Positions 9,550 through 19,622 are shown, counted from the first letter of the stretch. The stretch is DNA of 64,000 nt from an uncultured Eubacteriales bacterium (GCA_902789795.1 CADAPM010000004.1:124001-188000); one strand, 5' to 3'. Notes: generated from the sequence alone by a model not told the origin. Translations and numbers: made by a program.

Positions 9550-10122
9550 ATGAGGGCGTATCAGACCTTGCCGGAGGGATACCGGCAGATTCTGCAGATC
9601 GACCTGCAGAAGGACAAAAAAACCGCCCTCCAGGTGAATGTGGGCGGCAGCATCGCCATGATCGCGGTGTTCCTGATCGGCCATTTCATCGTGCCGTTCC
9701 AGCGGGTTCTGGACGCGGGACTGTCGGATTATTTCCTGCGCCTCGGCGTCGTCCTGCTGGGCTATGTGGCTTATATCGTCCTGCATGAGCTGACCCACGC
9801 CGTCGTCATGAAGGCGGTGGGCGGGGGCAAGGTGCGCTTCGGGTTCACCGGGCTCTATGCCTTTGCCGGGAGCGAGACCGATTATTTCGACAAAATTTCC
9901 TACCGCTGTATCGCGCTGGCGCCGCTGGTCGTGTGGGGCGTTATCTTCGGCGTCCTGGCCTTCCTGGTGCCTGAGGATTGGTTCTGGGTGGTCTGGTTCC
10001 TGCAGGCGGGCAATATCGGCGGCGCGGCGGGCGACGTGTACGTCACCGCCCGGCTGTGGAAGCTGCCCGAGACCCTGCTGGTCCGGGACACGGGCGTGGA
10101 CATGACCGTCTACGACCGGTGA
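9550..10122 (+). CDS. DUF3267 membrane protein, putative zincin
   Basis: This 190-aa membrane protein has about four hydrophobic segments and a HELTH motif (HExxH type) at the end of the second one, characteristic of DUF3267 putative metalloproteases. The FTGLYAFAGSETDYF segment and the late GGAAGDVYV segment fit that family, where the last Asp or Asn can act as a further metal ligand. Substrate and role are unknown. It starts 3 bases after psuG and is probably cotranscribed with it. Confidence 0.78.
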   Translation: MRAYQTLPEGYRQILQIDLQKDKKTALQVNVGGSIAMIAVFLIGHFIVPFQRVLDAGLSDYFLRLGVVLLGYVAYIVLHELTHAVVMKAVGGGKVRFGFTGLYAFAGSETDYFDKISYRCIALAPLVVWGVIFGVLAFLVPEDWFWVVWFLQAGNIGGAAGDVYVTARLWKLPETLLVRDTGVDMTVYDR

Positions 10123-10129
10123 TCCGGGA

Positions 10130-10855
10130 TCACGAATATACCTGAAGCTCCAGATATAGCTTGCCCTTTTTGCTGACGCCCACCTCGCCCTCGTACCGGG
10201 AGCGGCCATGGCCGCGGACGGAGAGGACCTGGCCGGGCTTCAGCAGCTGGTCGGGCTTGGTGACCGGCGCGTCGTCCACCTGGACCCTGCCCTGGCGGAT
10301 GAGCTCCAGCATATCCCCGCGGGAAAGCTTGTACAGGTGGGCCGCCACCGCGTCCACGCGCGGGGAAGCCGCTTGGATCCTGACCGGGGTCAGCTTTCTC
10401 AAAGCGGCGGCGGGCGGCTCGCTGATCTCACAGTCGGTGTCCGTCCGGCCCACCCGGGTCAGGGCCGCGCACAGCATGTCTGCCATGCTGCGGACGCAGA
10501 AGACATAGGCGTCGCCGTCCAGCAGCACGATATCGCCCACCAGCTCGCGCTCGATGCCGGTGCCCATCACGGTGCCCAGGATCGCGCGGTGCTCCAGCGC
10601 TTCGCCGTAGTGGGCGCTGCGCCTAGTGACCTTCAGGCAGGCGATGGGGAAATCCCCGGGCTCGGGCGCTTCCTGACCGACGCCCAGCATCCGGCGTTCG
10701 CAGTCCTCTGCGCCGCCGAACAGTAAATATTCCGCCTGCGCCCTGCGCGCGGCGATCTCCGCTTCCTTCTGCTCGCTCAGGTTCAGGAAACGGCTGAAAA
10801 GCGGCTGGCGGCGTCCTGCCGCCCTTTCGCATAATTCGTCCAAATGCTGCTGCAT
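10130..10855 (-). CDS. ylmH: YlmH-family RNA-binding protein with S4 domain
   Basis: The protein of about 241 aa has the YlmH N-terminal region, an RRM-like central part and a C-terminal S4 RNA-binding domain (about residues 175-235, with SRGDMLELIRQGRVQVDD). In Bacillus, YlmH binds the ribosome and has been linked to ribosome-associated quality control. I chose the ATG at 10855 because GGAG lies 6 bases upstream; an ATG four codons earlier (10867) has no good ribosome-binding site. It is transcribed divergently from the GTPase-nuclease fusion gene with only about 29 bases between starts, so the promoters must overlap. It converges with the DUF3267 gene. Confidence 0.85.
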   Translation of the reverse strand: MQQHLDELCERAAGRRQPLFSRFLNLSEQKEAEIAARRAQAEYLLFGGAEDCERRMLGVGQEAPEPGDFPIACLKVTRRSAHYGEALEHRAILGTVMGTGIERELVGDIVLLDGDAYVFCVRSMADMLCAALTRVGRTDTDCEISEPPAAALRKLTPVRIQAASPRVDAVAAHLYKLSRGDMLELIRQGRVQVDDAPVTKPDQLLKPGQVLSVRGHGRSRYEGEVGVSKKGKLYLELQVYS

Positions 10856-10884
10856 AACGTACTCCATGAAAGGATCGGTGGCCC

Positions 10885-13527
10885 ATGCCTGAACGTATAC
10901 CGCCCGTGGTGATCGGGCTGGTCGCCCACGTGGATGCGGGCAAGACGACGCTCTCGGAAGAGCTGATGTTCCGTTCTGGCGCGATCCGGCGCAAGGGGCG
11001 CGTGGATCACGGCGACGCGTTCCTGGACACCGACGTCCAGGAGAAGGAACGGGGCATTACCATATTCTCCAAGCAGGCCCGGATCTCCTTCCGGGGCCGG
11101 CCCATGATCCTATTGGACACGCCGGGGCACGTGGACTTTTCCGGCGAGACGGAGCGCGCCATCAGCGTGATGGACGCGGCGGTCATGGTCATCAGCGGCA
11201 CCGACGGCGTGCAGAGCCATACCCGGACGCTGTGGAAGCTGCTCCGCCGCGCGGGCGTGCCGGTGTTCCTGTTCGTGAACAAGATGGACCAGCCCGGCGC
11301 GGACAGGGCGCGGCTGATCGCGGAACTCAAGGACCAGCTGAGCGCGGGCTGCGTGGACCTGGACAGCGCGAACGCCCAGGAGGAGATCGCCCTGACCGAC
11401 GAGCGAGCCCTGGACGAGCTGCTCACAGGCGGCGGAATCAGTGAAAAGACCTTGAGCCGCCTGGTCGGGGAGCGGAAGCTGTACCCCGTCTATTTCGGCG
11501 CGGCCCTGCGCGGCGAGGGCGTGGAGACCTTGCTGGACGGGCTGTGCCGTCTGCTGCCTGAAAAAAGCTGGCCGGAACCGTTTGCCGGGCGCGTGTACAA
11601 GATCGCCCGGGATCCGTCGGGCGCGCGGCTCACCTTTGTGCGCGTGACGGGCGGATGCCTGCGCGTGCGGGATAATCTGCCCGGCCGGGACGGGGAAGCG
11701 GGGGAGAAGATCAGCCAGATCCGCCTGTACAGCGGCGCGAAGTTCGAGCCCGCGGAGGAGGCGGCTGCCGGCGAGCTGGCGGCGCTGCTGGGCCCCGCGC
11801 ACACGGAAGCGGGCCAGACCTGGGGCGAAAACGGCGCGCCCGCAGCCCCGGCCATGGTGCCCGTGCTGCGCTACCGCGTACGTCTGGCGCCCGGCACGGA
11901 CGAGCAGCGCGCTCTGCGCTGCTTTAGGGAGCTGGAGGAGGAGGATCCGGAGCTGCAGGTCACCTGGATCGCCCAGCTCAGGCGCATCCAGGTGGGCATC
12001 ATGGGCGAGGTGCAGCTGGAGATCCTGGCGCGGCAGCTCCATGACCGGTACCAGCTGGATGTGGAATTCGTGGAGGGCGGCGTGCTCTACCGCGAGACCA
12101 TCGCTGCGCCGGTGGACGGCGCGGGCCACTATGAGCCCCTGCGCCATTATGCCGAGGTGCACCTGCGGCTGGAGCCGGGGCCCCGCGGCAGCGGCGTCAC
12201 GGCAGCCAGCGAGTGCCCGCTGGACGACCTGGCCCTCAACTGGCAGCGTCTGATCCTGACCCACGTGCTGGAGCGGGTGCATACGGGCGTCCTGGTGGGC
12301 GCGCCGCTGACGGACGTGCATATCGTTTTGACCGCGGGCCGCGCGCATCTCAAGCATACCGAGGGCGGCGACTTCCGCCAGGCCACCTACCGCGCGATCC
12401 GTCAGGGGCTGATGCAGGCGGAAAACGTGCTGCTGGAGCCCTGGTACCACCTCCGGCTGGAGGTGCCCAACGACTGCGTGGGCCGGGCCATGAACGATTT
12501 AAGCCAGATGGGCGGCACGGCGGAGATCCTGGACAGCGACAGCAGGCTCACGGTGCTGGATGGCCGCGCGCCGGTGGCCAGGGCCCGGCATTACGCGCGC
12601 CAGGTGGCCATGTACACCCATGGCGAAGGCCGGGTGGCCCTGGAAAACGCGGGCTATGAGCCCTGCGCGGATCAGGCGGCGCTGGTGGCGGCTTCGGGCT
12701 ACGATCCCGAGCGGGATACGGACAATCCTGCCGATTCCGTTTTCTGTAGCCATGGCGCGGGCTTCGTGGTCTCCTGGCGGGAGGCGGCGCAGTACATGCA
12801 TCTGCAGAACGGCGCGGAGCGCGGTCCCGAGACGGACGGGCCGGAGGCGGAGGAAGCGCCGCGCCCGGCAGCGCCCCGGGACAGCCTGGAGGAGGACAAG
12901 GAGCTTTTGCGCATCTTTGAGCGCACCTACGGTCCCATCAAGCCCCGGGCGATCCTGCCCCGGAAGCCGGCCTCCGCGCTTCCCGAAAAGGTGGCGGTCC
13001 AGGAGCCGATGGAAGAATACCTGCTGGTGGACGGCTACAACATCATCTTCGCCTGGGACGAGCTGAAGGCCCTGGCCTCCTTCAATCTGGACGCCGCCCG
13101 GGACCAGCTGATCGCGCTGATGTGCGATTTCAACGGCATGCGGAACCTGCGGCTCATCCTGGTTTTTGACGCTTACCGTGTGGCGGGCGGCCGCGGCTCG
13201 GTGGAAAAGCGGGGAAATGTGGACATCGTATACACCAAAGAGGCGGAGACGGCGGACGCGTACATCGAGAAGGCCGCTTACGAGCTCAGGAACAAGCGGC
13301 GCGTGCGGGTGGCGACCTCGGACGGCATGGAGCAGCTGATCATCCTGGCCAGCGGCGCGCTGCGCATCTCGGCCCGGGAGTTCCGCCAGGAGGTGGAGCA
13401 GACCGAAGGCGAGCTGAAGGCTTTCCTGGAGCGCAACGCGGCGCTCTCGAACGGGAACCCGGTGTCCGAGGCCATGCGCGAGGCTATGCGCCGCCTGAAA
13501 GAAAAGACAGACAGGGGAGAAAACTGA
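10885..13527 (+). CDS. EF-G/TetM-like ribosomal GTPase fused to a YacP/Rae1-like NYN domain
   Basis: This is an 880-aa fusion. Residues 1 to about 660 form a translational GTPase of the tetracycline-resistance/EF-G class with G1 AHVDAGKTT (14-22), RGIT (56-59), DTPGH (78-82) and NKMD (132-135), followed by domain II and EF-G-like domains III-V. A Pro/Glu-rich linker (about 645-710) leads to an NYN nuclease domain beginning LLVDGYNIIFAW with the predicted metal Asp716, then VFDAYRV, ETADAYIEK and VATSDGMEQ, all typical of YacP/Rae1, an endonuclease that cuts mRNA in the ribosomal A site. Roles are inferred: A-site binding by the GTPase coupled to cleavage. The TRIC gene follows at once. It may be named as a tetracycline-resistance protein by homology, but that function is unproven. 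Confidence 0.9.
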   Translation: MPERIPPVVIGLVAHVDAGKTTLSEELMFRSGAIRRKGRVDHGDAFLDTDVQEKERGITIFSKQARISFRGRPMILLDTPGHVDFSGETERAISVMDAAVMVISGTDGVQSHTRTLWKLLRRAGVPVFLFVNKMDQPGADRARLIAELKDQLSAGCVDLDSANAQEEIALTDERALDELLTGGGISEKTLSRLVGERKLYPVYFGAALRGEGVETLLDGLCRLLPEKSWPEPFAGRVYKIARDPSGARLTFVRVTGGCLRVRDNLPGRDGEAGEKISQIRLYSGAKFEPAEEAAAGELAALLGPAHTEAGQTWGENGAPAAPAMVPVLRYRVRLAPGTDEQRALRCFRELEEEDPELQVTWIAQLRRIQVGIMGEVQLEILARQLHDRYQLDVEFVEGGVLYRETIAAPVDGAGHYEPLRHYAEVHLRLEPGPRGSGVTAASECPLDDLALNWQRLILTHVLERVHTGVLVGAPLTDVHIVLTAGRAHLKHTEGGDFRQATYRAIRQGLMQAENVLLEPWYHLRLEVPNDCVGRAMNDLSQMGGTAEILDSDSRLTVLDGRAPVARARHYARQVAMYTHGEGRVALENAGYEPCADQAALVAASGYDPERDTDNPADSVFCSHGAGFVVSWREAAQYMHLQNGAERGPETDGPEAEEAPRPAAPRDSLEEDKELLRIFERTYGPIKPRAILPRKPASALPEKVAVQEPMEEYLLVDGYNIIFAWDELKALASFNLDAARDQLIALMCDFNGMRNLRLILVFDAYRVAGGRGSVEKRGNVDIVYTKEAETADAYIEKAAYELRNKRRVRVATSDGMEQLIILASGALRISAREFRQEVEQTEGELKAFLERNAALSNGNPVSEAMREAMRRLKEKTDRGEN

Positions 13528-13528
13528 T

Positions 13529-14182
13529 ATGCCGAGCCTGATCCTGGCGCTGGAGCTGATCGGAACCATCGCGTTCGCGGTCTCCGGCGCGGTCATTGCC
13601 ATCCGCAAGGGGATGGATGTGTTCGGGGTGACCATCCTCGGCCTCACGACGGCGGTCGGGGGCGGGATCATCCGCGACCTGGTGCTGGGCAATACGCCGC
13701 CCGTCACCTTCCGGGAGCCGGTCTACGCCCTGACGGCCATCGGCGTCTCCCTGGTCGTGTTTTTGAAGCCGGTGCGCCACTACCTGACGGGCAACCACCG
13801 CCACGCAGCCATGCTGCTGCAGTTCTCGGACTCCCTGGGGCTGGCCCTGTTCACGGTCAGCGGCGTGCAGGTGGCCTATCAGCTGGGGCATGCCGAATCC
13901 CTGTTCCTGCTCACGTTCGTGGGCGTCATCACCGGCGTGGGCGGCGGCGTGCTCCGGGATATCATGGCGGGCAAGACGCCCAACATCTTCGTCAAGCATG
14001 TCTATGCCAGCGCTGCGCTGGCCGGTGCGCTGCTCTGCGCCTCCCTGTGGCACCTGATCGGCCAGACGGCGGCCATGCTGACCGGCTTTGCGGTGATCCT
14101 GCTGATCCACCTGCTGAGCGCCCATTACCGCTGGAGCTTGCCCCACGCCGAAGGGGAGCAGGAGGAAGAACTGAAAAAGTGA
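13529..14182 (+). CDS. TRIC cation channel family protein (UPF0126)
   Basis: This 217-aa polytopic membrane protein has about seven hydrophobic helices arranged as two repeats, each with the family motif GGGxxRD (GGGIIRDL and GGGVLRDI). This is the YadS/YicG (TRIC-like) family of trimeric monovalent cation channels. It starts two bases after the upstream stop and appears coupled to the GTPase-nuclease gene. A terminator follows the gene. Confidence 0.9.
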   Translation: MPSLILALELIGTIAFAVSGAVIAIRKGMDVFGVTILGLTTAVGGGIIRDLVLGNTPPVTFREPVYALTAIGVSLVVFLKPVRHYLTGNHRHAAMLLQFSDSLGLALFTVSGVQVAYQLGHAESLFLLTFVGVITGVGGGVLRDIMAGKTPNIFVKHVYASAALAGALLCASLWHLIGQTAAMLTGFAVILLIHLLSAHYRWSLPHAEGEQEEELKK

Positions 14183-14202
14183 CGGTTTTTGTCGATCCCG
14201 AG

Positions 14203-14236
14203 TGCCGATCCCGATGAGGGGTCGGCATTTTTATTT
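14203..14236 (+). terminator. Rho-independent terminator after the TRIC gene
   Basis: A 10-bp stem, TGCCGATCCC paired with GGGGTCGGCA (one G-U), with a short loop is followed by TTTTTATTT. It separates the ylmH/GTPase region from the LacI operon. Confidence 0.85.
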
Positions 14237-14262
14237 GCCGAAAAAATATTTTCACAGGGGTA

Positions 14263-14308
14263 TTGCATGTCGAAAAATAGTATGTTATACTCCACTAAAG
14301 CGCTTTAG
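14263..14308 (+). promoter_or_regulatory. Sigma-A promoter with LacI-type operator
   Basis: TTGCAT (14263-14268) and TATACT (14286-14291) are separated by 17 bases. Four bases downstream lies the perfect palindrome CTAAAGCGCTTTAG (14295-14308), whose centre matches LacI/GalR-family operators and which would cover the transcription start. It probably mediates autorepression of the LacI gene, whose ATG is at 14323, and perhaps of the transporter operon. Confidence 0.8.
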
Positions 14309-14322
14309 GAGAAGAAACGCAG

Positions 14323-15339
14323 ATGCAGAAACCGGTCACGATGCGGATGTTGGCCAAGGAGCTCGGGCTCTCGCTTTCCGCAGTATCCAAGGCCTTGAAC
14401 GATTACCCGGATATCGGTCCGGAAACGAAGGCCCTGGTGCTCAACAAAGCGGCCGAACTCGGGTATTCGCCCAACATCCTGGCGCGCAACCTCGCCAGGA
14501 AGACCTCGGACTTCGTGGGGGTCGTCATCCGGGACATCACTTCGATCTACGGAGAGATGTTCAAGTCCCTGAACGCGGCGGCGCGGCAGTACGGCCTGCA
14601 CCTGATCCTGTATGATACGGATAACGACCGCGCGGTGGAAAAGCAGTGCATCCAGAACCTGATCGACTCCATGGCCATGGGCATCGTAATCACCCCGGTG
14701 AGCGAGGACGTTTCCGAGATCGTGGAAATGACCCGCGGCCGCGTGCCGGTGGTGTTTTTAGGCGGCAAGGCCACGGAGGATTCCGTCAACTATGTCAGCT
14801 CGGACACTGCGGCGGGCACGGAGATGGCCCTTAGGTACCTGATCGAAAACGGGCACCGGCGCATCGCCATGGTCTGCGACCATAAGCAGTCCAGTTCGCG
14901 CAGCAGGAAGCTCAGCGTCTACCGGAAGCTGATGGCAGAGATCGGCGAGCCGGAGCGTGTCTTCAACAGCGGGGAGGCGGACCAGGACATCCTGCGGGCT
15001 GGCTACCGCCAGGGCTGCCGCCTGCTCGAGGCCGGCGGCGACATCACGGCGGTCTTTGCGGTCAAGGACATGATGGCCTTAGGCGTGATCCAGGCGCTCA
15101 CGGAGGCGGGAAAGTGCGTGCCCGGGCAGGTCTCGGTGATCGGGTACGACGGGATCGACGAGTCGGGCCTCCCGATGGTCGGCCTGACCACCGTCGCGCA
15201 GCCGCGGATGGAAATGGCGGAAAAGATCATCGGCATCCTGCGCCGCCATGCGGAAAACATGGACTTGGGCCCGGAGCATTACCTGGCTGTGCCGGAACTG
15301 GTGCGGCGCAAAAGCACCGCCCGGGCCGCGCAGACCTGA
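14323..15339 (+). CDS. LacI-family transcriptional regulator
   Basis: This 338-aa repressor has an N-terminal helix-turn-helix (TMRMLAKELGLSLSAVSKAL, about 6-25), the hinge SPNILARNLA and a periplasmic-binding-protein-like effector domain with GVVIRDI, RGRVPVVFLGG, VSSDTAAGTEMALRYL and VSVIGYDGID. The palindrome at 14295-14308 directly upstream is its likely operator. The genes behind it encode an ABC importer and a sugar-phosphate-isomerase-like protein, so the effector is probably the imported sugar derivative. Confidence 0.92.
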   Translation: MQKPVTMRMLAKELGLSLSAVSKALNDYPDIGPETKALVLNKAAELGYSPNILARNLARKTSDFVGVVIRDITSIYGEMFKSLNAAARQYGLHLILYDTDNDRAVEKQCIQNLIDSMAMGIVITPVSEDVSEIVEMTRGRVPVVFLGGKATEDSVNYVSSDTAAGTEMALRYLIENGHRRIAMVCDHKQSSSRSRKLSVYRKLMAEIGEPERVFNSGEADQDILRAGYRQGCRLLEAGGDITAVFAVKDMMALGVIQALTEAGKCVPGQVSVIGYDGIDESGLPMVGLTTVAQPRMEMAEKIIGILRRHAENMDLGPEHYLAVPELVRRKSTARAAQT

Positions 15340-15346
15340 AAGAGGA

Positions 15347-15372
15347 TTTAGACAGGGGAAGACCTGTTTAAA
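15347..15372 (+). promoter_or_regulatory. Inverted repeat between regulator and binding-protein gene
   Basis: TTTAGACAGG and CCTGTTTAAA form a 10-bp inverted repeat (one G-U) around a 6-base spacer, 36 bases before the binding-protein start. There is no T-run, so it is not an obvious terminator. It may be an operator, an mRNA processing site or a stabilising hairpin. Confidence 0.4.
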
Positions 15373-15407
15373 CGTTATCAACCACATGATCGAAGGAGGA
15401 AAAAACC

Positions 15408-16574
15408 ATGAAAAAGGCAGCAGCGTTACTTCTCGCACTGGTGATGTGCATGTCCATCCTGCTCCCGGTGTCCGCGCTGGCGGAGACCGATGTGCAGAAA
15501 GCTATCGCCGAAGCAGCGAAAATGAGCTGGGACGAGCTCCTCGCGAAGGCGAAGGAGGAGATCGGGGACAACAAGTTCATGATCTACAGCAATACGTCCC
15601 AGATCGAGGAAAACACCTTTACCGAAAAGACCGGCATCGCGTTTGAAGACCGTCTCCCGACGGACAGCGAGGTGTACGAAGTGCTGACACAGGAAGTCGG
15701 CAACGGCGTTTACGGCGCTGACGTCTACCTGCTGCAGGACTGCTTCATGCTGACGAATCTCGCGATCGCGTCCGGCTGGCTGGAGAATTACATGCCCGAG
15801 GAGTACAAGGACGTCATCAACGAAGAAGACCAGAACCCCCTGGCGGCCATCTACCTGAACCGCGTGTTCATCTACAATGACGGCGGCGACAAGGAAGCCA
15901 AGCCCTACAAGAACGTCTGGCAGTTCACGGAGCCTGAGTTCAAGGGCACCGAATTCAAGAACCCGATGACCGAAAAGTCCAGCCTGAACTTCCTGATCAG
16001 CATGACCAGCGAAAAGTGGCAGGCCAAGCTGGCGGAGGCCTATAAGAACTACTACGGCAAAGAGTGGGTCAGCACCGGCGAATTCCAGAACATCTCCTAT
16101 GAGTGGATCTACAAGTTCCTGATGAACTGCTCCTTTGTGGCCAAGGACTCCACCATCGCCAAGGATATCGCGGAAGGCGCGAAGGGCTCTGTCGGCCTGT
16201 TCGTCTTCTCCAAGCTCCGCTCCGTGGACGCCACCAACCTGACCGTCTGCGCCAATGACGGCATCGAGGGCTTTGCGGGCCTCATGTATCCGATCTACGC
16301 CCAGGTCGCGGCCAACGCCAAGTATCCCTACACCGCCTGCCTGTACATCAACTATCTGCTCTCCGAGGAAGGCTATGGCAAAATCTGGGGCAGCAAGATG
16401 GGCACCTATTCCGTCAACAATAATGTCACTGTCAGCGAAAACGCCAAGACCTACGGCGATCAGCCGCTGAGCTTCTGGAAGGACTGCCTGGTCTTTGAAG
16501 ATCCGGCCCATGTGCAGAACGTGTACTTTGAAGCGCTGGATCTGATCAACGAGTGGTGCGCCAGCAAGAAATAA
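15408..16574 (+). CDS. ABC transporter substrate-binding protein (Afu/Fbp-like)
   Basis: This 388-aa exported binding protein has a signal peptide (MKKAAALLLALVMCMSILLP, with ALA-E as likely cleavage site near residue 25). There is no lipobox cysteine at the cleavage point, which is unusual for a Gram-positive binding protein. The fold resembles the iron(III)/polyamine/sugar-phosphate binding-protein cluster (IYSNTSQIEENTFTEKTGI, then PYTACLYINYLLSEEGYGKI). Partner permease and ATPase follow. AfuA of Actinobacillus, once annotated as iron-binding, carries sugar phosphates. The LacI regulator and isomerase here favour a sugar-type ligand over iron, but that is inference. GGAGG precedes the ATG. 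Confidence 0.85.
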   Translation: MKKAAALLLALVMCMSILLPVSALAETDVQKAIAEAAKMSWDELLAKAKEEIGDNKFMIYSNTSQIEENTFTEKTGIAFEDRLPTDSEVYEVLTQEVGNGVYGADVYLLQDCFMLTNLAIASGWLENYMPEEYKDVINEEDQNPLAAIYLNRVFIYNDGGDKEAKPYKNVWQFTEPEFKGTEFKNPMTEKSSLNFLISMTSEKWQAKLAEAYKNYYGKEWVSTGEFQNISYEWIYKFLMNCSFVAKDSTIAKDIAEGAKGSVGLFVFSKLRSVDATNLTVCANDGIEGFAGLMYPIYAQVAANAKYPYTACLYINYLLSEEGYGKIWGSKMGTYSVNNNVTVSENAKTYGDQPLSFWKDCLVFEDPAHVQNVYFEALDLINEWCASKK

Positions 16575-16590
16575 GCCATTGAGAATGAAT

Positions 16591-16632
16591 GCGGAGGGGC
16601 GGCTGCTTCTGCGGCTCCCTCCGCGTTTCTTT
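16591..16632 (+). terminator. Intercistronic attenuator-like hairpin
   Basis: GCGGAGGG (16591-16598) pairs with CCCTCCGC (16617-16624), with further GC pairs inside, and is followed by GTTTCTTTC. It lies between the binding-protein and permease genes, a common place for partial termination that gives excess binding protein. Confidence 0.6.
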
Positions 16633-16661
16633 CGGACGGACGAAAGATGATGGTGTAAACG

Positions 16662-18488
16662 ATGAAAAAGAGCGAAGAAACGGGACAGAAACGGCTTGGC
16701 AATCTCCTGTACGCTGTGAAAAGCTATTTCTCGGTGCAGGCGAATGTGCTGATCGTCGTTTTTGCGGTCCTCCTGCTGATCCTGACGGTATATCCGATGT
16801 TTTCCGTCCTCCGTTCTTCCATGACGGTCGGAAAGATGGAGGCCATGCGCTATAATACCCTCTTCCATACAAAACTGAGCGAGGGAGACTTTACGTTGCT
16901 GAATTTCCAGTCGCTGCTCAGCAACCAGGTCACCTTCTGGAAACCGCTGTGGAACAGCCTGCGCATGTCGGCCTATGCCTCGATCATCGCGATCCTGGTG
17001 GGTGGCACGTTCGCGTTCCTGATCACGCGCACGGATATCAGCTTCAAAAAGTTCTTTTCCTCGGTGTTCATTTTTCCCTATATCATGCCCTCCTGGACCC
17101 TGGCGCTGGTATGGAAAAACGTGTTTGCCAACTCCCAGGTCGGCAGCGGCGTGGTGGGCATGCTGGAGAGCCTGACGGGCCTCTGTGTGCCTGGCTGGGT
17201 CGTCTACGGTATCTTCCCGTGCTCCCTGGTCATGGGCATCCATTACGCGCCGTTCGCTTATATCCTGATCGGCGGCACCCTGCGCAACATGGACGCCAAC
17301 CTGGAGGAGGCAGCCACGATCCTGCAGTCCAGCCGCTGGCGCATCCTGCGCAAGATCACGATCCCCATCGTCATGCCGGCCTTGTTCTCCACCGTCCTCT
17401 TGGTGTTCTCCAGCACCATGGCTTCCTACGCCGTGCCGGTTTTCGTGGGCTCCCCGGGCAATTTCTTCGTCCTGTCCACTCAGCTGTCTGCGCTGTATAA
17501 CAACATGACCACCAAGGGGCAGGCCTTCGTGATGACCATCGTCCTGATCCTGTTCGGTGTCATGCTGCTGGGCATCAACACCTGGTTCACCGGCAAGCGC
17601 AAGTCCTTCACCACCGTCACCGGCAAGTCCGGCCAGGTCTCCTATATCAAGCTGGGCAAAGCGAATGCTGTGATCTCTGTGGTGCTGGCGGTCGTGCTCT
17701 TCCTGATCGCCATCTTCCCGATCATCTCCTTCGCGCTGGAATCCATGATCGATTCCCATGGCAATTACTCCACCCTGACGCTCAAGTACTGGCTGAGCCG
17801 CGAGGACATCGGCGGGTTCGCGGTCAACGCGGGCCCGGGCATCCTGTTCAACGGCAGGATCTGGACGGCCCTGTGGGGCAGCATCCGGCTGTCGCTGATC
17901 GTGTCCCTGATCGTGGGCACCTGCGGCATCCTGATCGGCTACGCGGTGGCCCGCAAGCGCGGCACCAAGCTGGCCGGCCTGGTCTCCGGCCTGGCCTTCT
18001 TCCCCTACCTGGTGCCCTCCATGGCCTTCGGCGCCATCTTCCTGGCGGTATCCACCAGGCTCACCTTCCTGCGGGGCACCCTGCTCTTGCTGATCATCGT
18101 CGGCGCCATCAAGTATCTGCCCTTCGCCTCCCGCAGCGGCACCAACTCCATGATGCAGCTCTCGGGCGAGATCGAGGAGGCCGCGGTCATCGTCGGCGCG
18201 TCCTGGCCCAAGCGGATGCTCAGGGTGCTGTTCCCGATCCAGAAATCATCCTTCATCAGCGGCTACCTGCTGCCCTTCGTCTCCTGCATGAGGGAACTGT
18301 CCCTGTTCGTGCTTTTGACCAACAGCGGCACGCTGATCACCACCCTGCTTTCCTACTTTGATGAGAAGGCGGTCGCCCAGATGTCCAACGGCATCAACCT
18401 GCTCATCGTCATCATCGTTCTCATCGTCAACTTTACCGTCAATAAGCTCACCGGAGCATCCATCGACAAGGGTGTAGGAGGAAACTGA
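16662..18488 (+). CDS. ABC transporter permease, fused two-domain FbpB type
   Basis: This 608-aa inner-membrane protein has about twelve transmembrane segments and two complete permease modules, as in FbpB/AfuB. Each half carries an EAA loop that docks the ATPase: EEAATILQSSRWRILRKI near residue 215 and EEAAVIVGASWPKRMLRVL near residue 510. The signature is that of binding-protein-dependent importers. The ATPase gene follows with a 2-base gap. It works with the proteins encoded at 15408 and 18491. Confidence 0.9.
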   Translation: MKKSEETGQKRLGNLLYAVKSYFSVQANVLIVVFAVLLLILTVYPMFSVLRSSMTVGKMEAMRYNTLFHTKLSEGDFTLLNFQSLLSNQVTFWKPLWNSLRMSAYASIIAILVGGTFAFLITRTDISFKKFFSSVFIFPYIMPSWTLALVWKNVFANSQVGSGVVGMLESLTGLCVPGWVVYGIFPCSLVMGIHYAPFAYILIGGTLRNMDANLEEAATILQSSRWRILRKITIPIVMPALFSTVLLVFSSTMASYAVPVFVGSPGNFFVLSTQLSALYNNMTTKGQAFVMTIVLILFGVMLLGINTWFTGKRKSFTTVTGKSGQVSYIKLGKANAVISVVLAVVLFLIAIFPIISFALESMIDSHGNYSTLTLKYWLSREDIGGFAVNAGPGILFNGRIWTALWGSIRLSLIVSLIVGTCGILIGYAVARKRGTKLAGLVSGLAFFPYLVPSMAFGAIFLAVSTRLTFLRGTLLLLIIVGAIKYLPFASRSGTNSMMQLSGEIEEAAVIVGASWPKRMLRVLFPIQKSSFISGYLLPFVSCMRELSLFVLLTNSGTLITTLLSYFDEKAVAQMSNGINLLIVIIVLIVNFTVNKLTGASIDKGVGGN

Positions 18489-18490
18489 CC

Positions 18491-19603
<1,113 letters not shown>

Positions 19604-19622
19604 CGGAAAGGGAAAGACAGAC

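Noticed and set aside
10885-13527. A straightforward tetracycline-resistance gene
   Set aside because: Although TetM-like, it carries an extra nuclease domain and has resident GC-rich composition with no mobile-element context, so an intrinsic role is more likely than acquired resistance.
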